The position numbers were made by a program, and so were the translations under genes. From an uncultured Pseudomonadota bacterium (GTDB lineage Bacteria > Myxococcota_A > Polyangia > HGW-17): DNA of 18,726 nt. The notes beneath the pieces were generated by a model, which saw nothing but the letters and a program-made list of their open reading frames with translations, made no database searches and had not been told where the DNA came from. The first letter of the stretch is position 1; each line of letters begins with the position of its first letter. The stretch lies in assembly GCA_938004375.1 (NCBI GenBank), contig CALKWH010000305.1, positions 1 through 18,726 on the forward strand. The letters are read 5' to 3'. Of this stretch, positions 16,240-18,726 are shown piece by piece.

Positions 16240-18102
16240 GTGCGTTTCAGTCCTCAGCAGCTTTCGCAGATTCGCAAGGCCCTCCGCATCGCCGACGTGA
16301 TTGGCGCCCGGATCACGCTGCACCAGTCGGGCGCCCAGCTCCGCGGCCCCTGCCCCTTCCACCAGGAAAAAGATCCGAGCTTCTACGTCTACCCGGACAA
16401 GGAGTTTTTCATCTGTTACGGCTGCCAGGCCAAGGGGGACGTCTTCGACTTCCTGATGCGCAGCGAGGGCTTCACCTTCTCCGAGGCCGTCTCGGCCGCC
16501 GCCGCCGCCGCCGGGATCGAGCTCGAACCCCAGAGCGCGGAGGAGCACGACGAGGAACGCCGACGGGAGCGGCATCGCCAGCGGCTCTATCGGGTGAACG
16601 AGGCGGCCGCGGACTTCTTCCGGGACCGACTGCAGGGCGAGGGCGCGGCCCACGCCCGGGACTATCTCGATGGACGCGGCCTGGGTCCCGAGGTGCTGCA
16701 CCATTACCGGATCGGCTACGCGCCCGACTCCTGGGACGCGCTGACCCGGCACCTCCAGGAACTGGACCTGACCGCCGAGGCGCTCGAGGTCGGCCTCTTG
16801 CGCGAAGGCCAGCAGGGCCGAGGTCCCTACGACTTCTTCCGGGACCGGATCATGTTCCCCATCGCCGACTCCTTCGGGCACGTCCGGGGCTTCTCCAGCC
16901 GGATCCTGCGCGCCGACCGGCCCGAAGGGAAATACGTCAACAGCCCGGAGTCCGCGGTCTACACCAAGGGCCAGTCCGTCTACGGCCTTCATGAAGTCCA
17001 GCGGCACCTGCGGCAGGCCGATCGCGTGATCCTGGTCGAAGGAAACGTGGACGTGCTCACCTGCGCGCAGGCGGGACTACCCCCGGTGGTCGCCCCCCTG
17101 GGCACCGCCCTCACCGCCGCACAGATCCAGGTACTGATGCGCTACACGAAGAACGTGTGGCTGATGTTCGACGGCGACTCGGCCGGGCGCAAGGCCACGC
17201 TGCGCGCCCTGCCCCTGCTTCTTGAAGCCGGCAGCGGCGGACGGGTGGTGCTGTTGCCCGAACCCCACGACCCCGACTCCCTCGTCCGTGAACAGGGGCC
17301 CGAAGCAGCCCGCAAGTGGATCGACCGGGCCCTGCCGGTGCTCGACACCTTCCTCCAACTCACCCTCGCCCCGCCCGAAGCGCCGATCTCCGAGCGCGCC
17401 CGCAGCCTGGAGGCGACCGCCGGCGTGTGGAAGTGGGTGCCCGCCGCCCAGCGCGGTCCCTATATCAATCAAATCGCGCTCATGCTCCGGCTCGACGCTG
17501 CCGATGTCCGGCCCGTGCTGGAACCCGCCTCCGGCGCCGGTCGGTTCCGGATCCCGGCCACCGGTCCCGCGCCGGACGCCGCCGCGGGGTCCGCGCAGCC
17601 CGAGCCTGTCCTGTCGGCCGAAGAGAAAGCCGAGTACCGACACCTGTTCCACCTCTTCTGCTTCCTCACCCGTCACGAGCGGCTGGTCGGGGACGAGCTC
17701 CTCGCCCTCCTGGGCGACCAGCTGGCCAGCGCCGCCGTGCGGGATTTGTGGCGCACGGTCCTCGAGGAGCACCTGTGGCGGGACACCGAAAAATTTCTCA
17801 CGCTGCTTCATCCTGCAGCCGCCCGTTCCTACCTGGAGATCGCCGAGTCCATGAAAACCATCGCGCAACCGGAAGAGACCCTCTCCGAGTTCCTGCGCAA
17901 CTTCAAACTCCATGGCGTGAAGCGAAAGATCCGGGAACTGGACGGCCAACTGCAGGCCCTGAACAAGCGGGATCAATCCGAGCTCTACCGGAGCCTGCTC
18001 CAAGAGCGGATGAACCTGGAGAAGACACGCAACCAACTTGTCCAAATCCGAGGGGCAACACATGACGAAGAAAAAGATCCAGAATACCAGCAGTCCGAAT
18101 GA
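16240..18102 (+). CDS. dnaG: DNA primase DnaG
   Basis: DnaG makes the RNA primers for DNA replication. The 620-residue protein has an N-terminal CHC2 zinc-binding domain (Cys38, His41, Cys59, Cys62, in GPCPFH and ICYGC). The RNA polymerase basic region follows, with FRDRIMFPIAD (200-210) and KYVNSPES. The TOPRIM core has VEGNVDVL (266-273, Glu267), PLGTALT and DGDSAGRKA (311-319, with Asp311 and Asp313). The C-terminal 190 residues are the helicase-interaction domain and less conserved. The start is a GTG at 16240, chosen because it begins about 10 residues before the conserved region. There is no in-frame ATG nearby and the ribosome binding site is weak. The open frame extends upstream but lacks homology. 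The next gene overlaps the 3' end by 41 bases. Confidence 0.95.
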   Translation: MRFSPQQLSQIRKALRIADVIGARITLHQSGAQLRGPCPFHQEKDPSFYVYPDKEFFICYGCQAKGDVFDFLMRSEGFTFSEAVSAAAAAAGIELEPQSAEEHDEERRRERHRQRLYRVNEAAADFFRDRLQGEGAAHARDYLDGRGLGPEVLHHYRIGYAPDSWDALTRHLQELDLTAEALEVGLLREGQQGRGPYDFFRDRIMFPIADSFGHVRGFSSRILRADRPEGKYVNSPESAVYTKGQSVYGLHEVQRHLRQADRVILVEGNVDVLTCAQAGLPPVVAPLGTALTAAQIQVLMRYTKNVWLMFDGDSAGRKATLRALPLLLEAGSGGRVVLLPEPHDPDSLVREQGPEAARKWIDRALPVLDTFLQLTLAPPEAPISERARSLEATAGVWKWVPAAQRGPYINQIALMLRLDAADVRPVLEPASGAGRFRIPATGPAPDAAAGSAQPEPVLSAEEKAEYRHLFHLFCFLTRHERLVGDELLALLGDQLASAAVRDLWRTVLEEHLWRDTEKFLTLLHPAAARSYLEIAESMKTIAQPEETLSEFLRNFKLHGVKRKIRELDGQLQALNKRDQSELYRSLLQERMNLEKTRNQLVQIRGATHDEEKDPEYQQSE

Positions 18103-18726
18103 CGCCCGGAAGGCCGCCCGCGGCCAGGCCGGCAAAGTGAAACCCGAGCGCCGCGAGCCGGCCGGAAAACGGAACGCGGCCGGAAATAAGACCCAAGACG
18201 AGGACTCCCGGACCTCCCGGAAGTCCGCCCCGGCGCCGGCCGCCGGAAAGTCCAAGAGCAGCCAGGGCAAGACGCCGCCGGCCCCCGCCCGCAGCGTCCA
18301 GTCCGCACGGAAACCGGACAACAAAAAGCAGGACAACAAGAAGCAGGACAACAGGAAGCAGGGCAAGACGCCGCCGGCCCCCGCCCGCAACACCCAGGCC
18401 GCACGGAAACCGGACAACAAAAAGCAGGGCAAGACGCCGCCGGCCCCCGCCCGCGGCACCCCGGAAGGTCGCCGGGATACCTCTGCCAGACGGCCCGAGA
18501 CCCCCCGCACCGCACAATCGGGAAAGAAGGCGCCGCCGCCCCAGGCGAAGCGGACACCCCAGCCTCCGACGAAAACCCAACCCCAGGGCAGGCACGCGCA
18601 CCCGAATCCCAAGGCCCAGCAGGCCGCGAAGGCCCAACCCCAGGGCAAGAACGCACGCCCCAATCCCAAGGCCCAGCAGGCCGCGAAGCCCCGACCCCAG
18701 GGCAAGAACGCACGCCCCAATCCCAA
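18062..18726 (+). CDS. Lys/Pro/Ala-rich repeat protein, 3' end beyond window; possible RpoD N-terminus
   Basis: The ATG at 18062 lies inside the end of dnaG in another frame, with GAGGGG just upstream, and the frame stays open for 221 codons to the window edge. The visible protein begins MTKKKIQNTSSPNDARKAAR. It is extremely basic and disordered, rich in Lys, Arg, Pro, Ala, Gln and Asn, with no folded domain in view. It contains GKTPPAPAR blocks, KQDNK repeats and a 19-residue tandem repeat with GKNARPNPKAQQAAK. In many bacteria dnaG is followed by rpoD, and related lineages can carry long basic N-terminal extensions on this sigma factor, so an RpoD N-terminus is the leading guess. A nucleic-acid-binding histone-like protein is an alternative. 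Identity needs the sequence beyond the edge. Confidence 0.7.
   Translation, partial: MTKKKIQNTSSPNDARKAARGQAGKVKPERREPAGKRNAAGNKTQDEDSRTSRKSAPAPAAGKSKSSQGKTPPAPARSVQSARKPDNKKQDNKKQDNRKQGKTPPAPARNTQAARKPDNKKQGKTPPAPARGTPEGRRDTSARRPETPRTAQSGKKAPPPQAKRTPQPPTKTQPQGRHAHPNPKAQQAAKAQPQGKNARPNPKAQQAAKPRPQGKNARPNP
18263..18454. repeat. Three copies of a roughly 30-bp repeat encoding QGKTPPAPAR
   Basis: Nearly identical blocks begin at 18263, 18359 and 18425. The 96- and 66-base spacings differ by 30 bases, equal to two extra 15-base KQDNK-type units in the first interval. This shows nested repeat expansion. Confidence 0.85.
18587..18726. repeat. 57-bp tandem repeat, at least 2.4 copies
   Basis: Units start at 18587, 18644 and 18701 and continue past the edge. 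Each encodes 19 residues of the form GKNARPNPKAQQAAK then PRPQ or AQPQ. The second and third units are nearly identical, while the first has diverged (GRHAHPNP). Confidence 0.9.

Noticed and set aside
17077..18726. Minus-strand 549-codon frame across the right edge
   Set aside because: It is antisense to dnaG and to the basic repeat gene. Its Gly/Trp/Cys-rich sequence reflects complementing Pro/Lys repeats.

Overview
The window is GC-rich bacterial DNA from a diderm organism. The clues are a LolC/E-type lipoprotein-release permease, a yajC-secD-secF-recJ cluster, a DUF6178-like gene and a dnaG followed by a gene for a very basic protein. Together these fit Myxococcota or another lineage of the former Deltaproteobacteria. 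That placement is inferred from gene content and composition, not from a marker phylogeny. No rRNA, tRNA, CRISPR array, insertion sequence or prophage gene was seen.

Layout. From 15939 down to position 1 every gene lies on the minus strand. Reading in transcription order, the first block is yajC, secD, secF, recJ, a one-helix membrane protein and a DUF6178-like protein (15939 to 8153). These are tightly spaced or overlapping and look like one operon, driven by a promoter near 16007-16035. A second block starts at a perfect TATAAT box (8122-8127). It holds a radical SAM/SPASM maturase (8075-6735) followed by four tandem paralogous genes (6725-3853), here called A1 to A4. After a 244-bp gap with hexamer repeats come a SIMPL-domain membrane protein, a winged-helix-like protein with its own likely promoter, a signal peptidase I homologue that has lost its catalytic residues, and a LolC/E-type permease cut by the left edge. 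On the plus strand, divergent from yajC, are dnaG and an overlapping gene for a Lys/Pro/Ala-rich repeat protein that runs off the right edge, possibly the N-terminus of a sigma factor.

The most interesting part is the radical SAM block. The maturase has an intact CX3CX2C cluster motif and a cysteine-rich SPASM domain. Its four neighbours share an architecture I do not recognise as a named family. Each has an N-terminal motif with three invariant cysteines, a small FHA-like beta domain, an internal hydrophobic stretch ending in a lipobox-like cysteine, and a proline-rich tail. The tails carry one or three copies of a short motif, [IM][ED]xRxxPP. The one-three-one-three pattern and shared details suggest duplication of a two-gene unit. 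I propose that the four proteins are substrates of the maturase, exported as membrane-anchored or lipidated proline-rich proteins. The signal peptidase-like and LolC/E-like genes nearby fit an envelope theme, but no direct link is shown.
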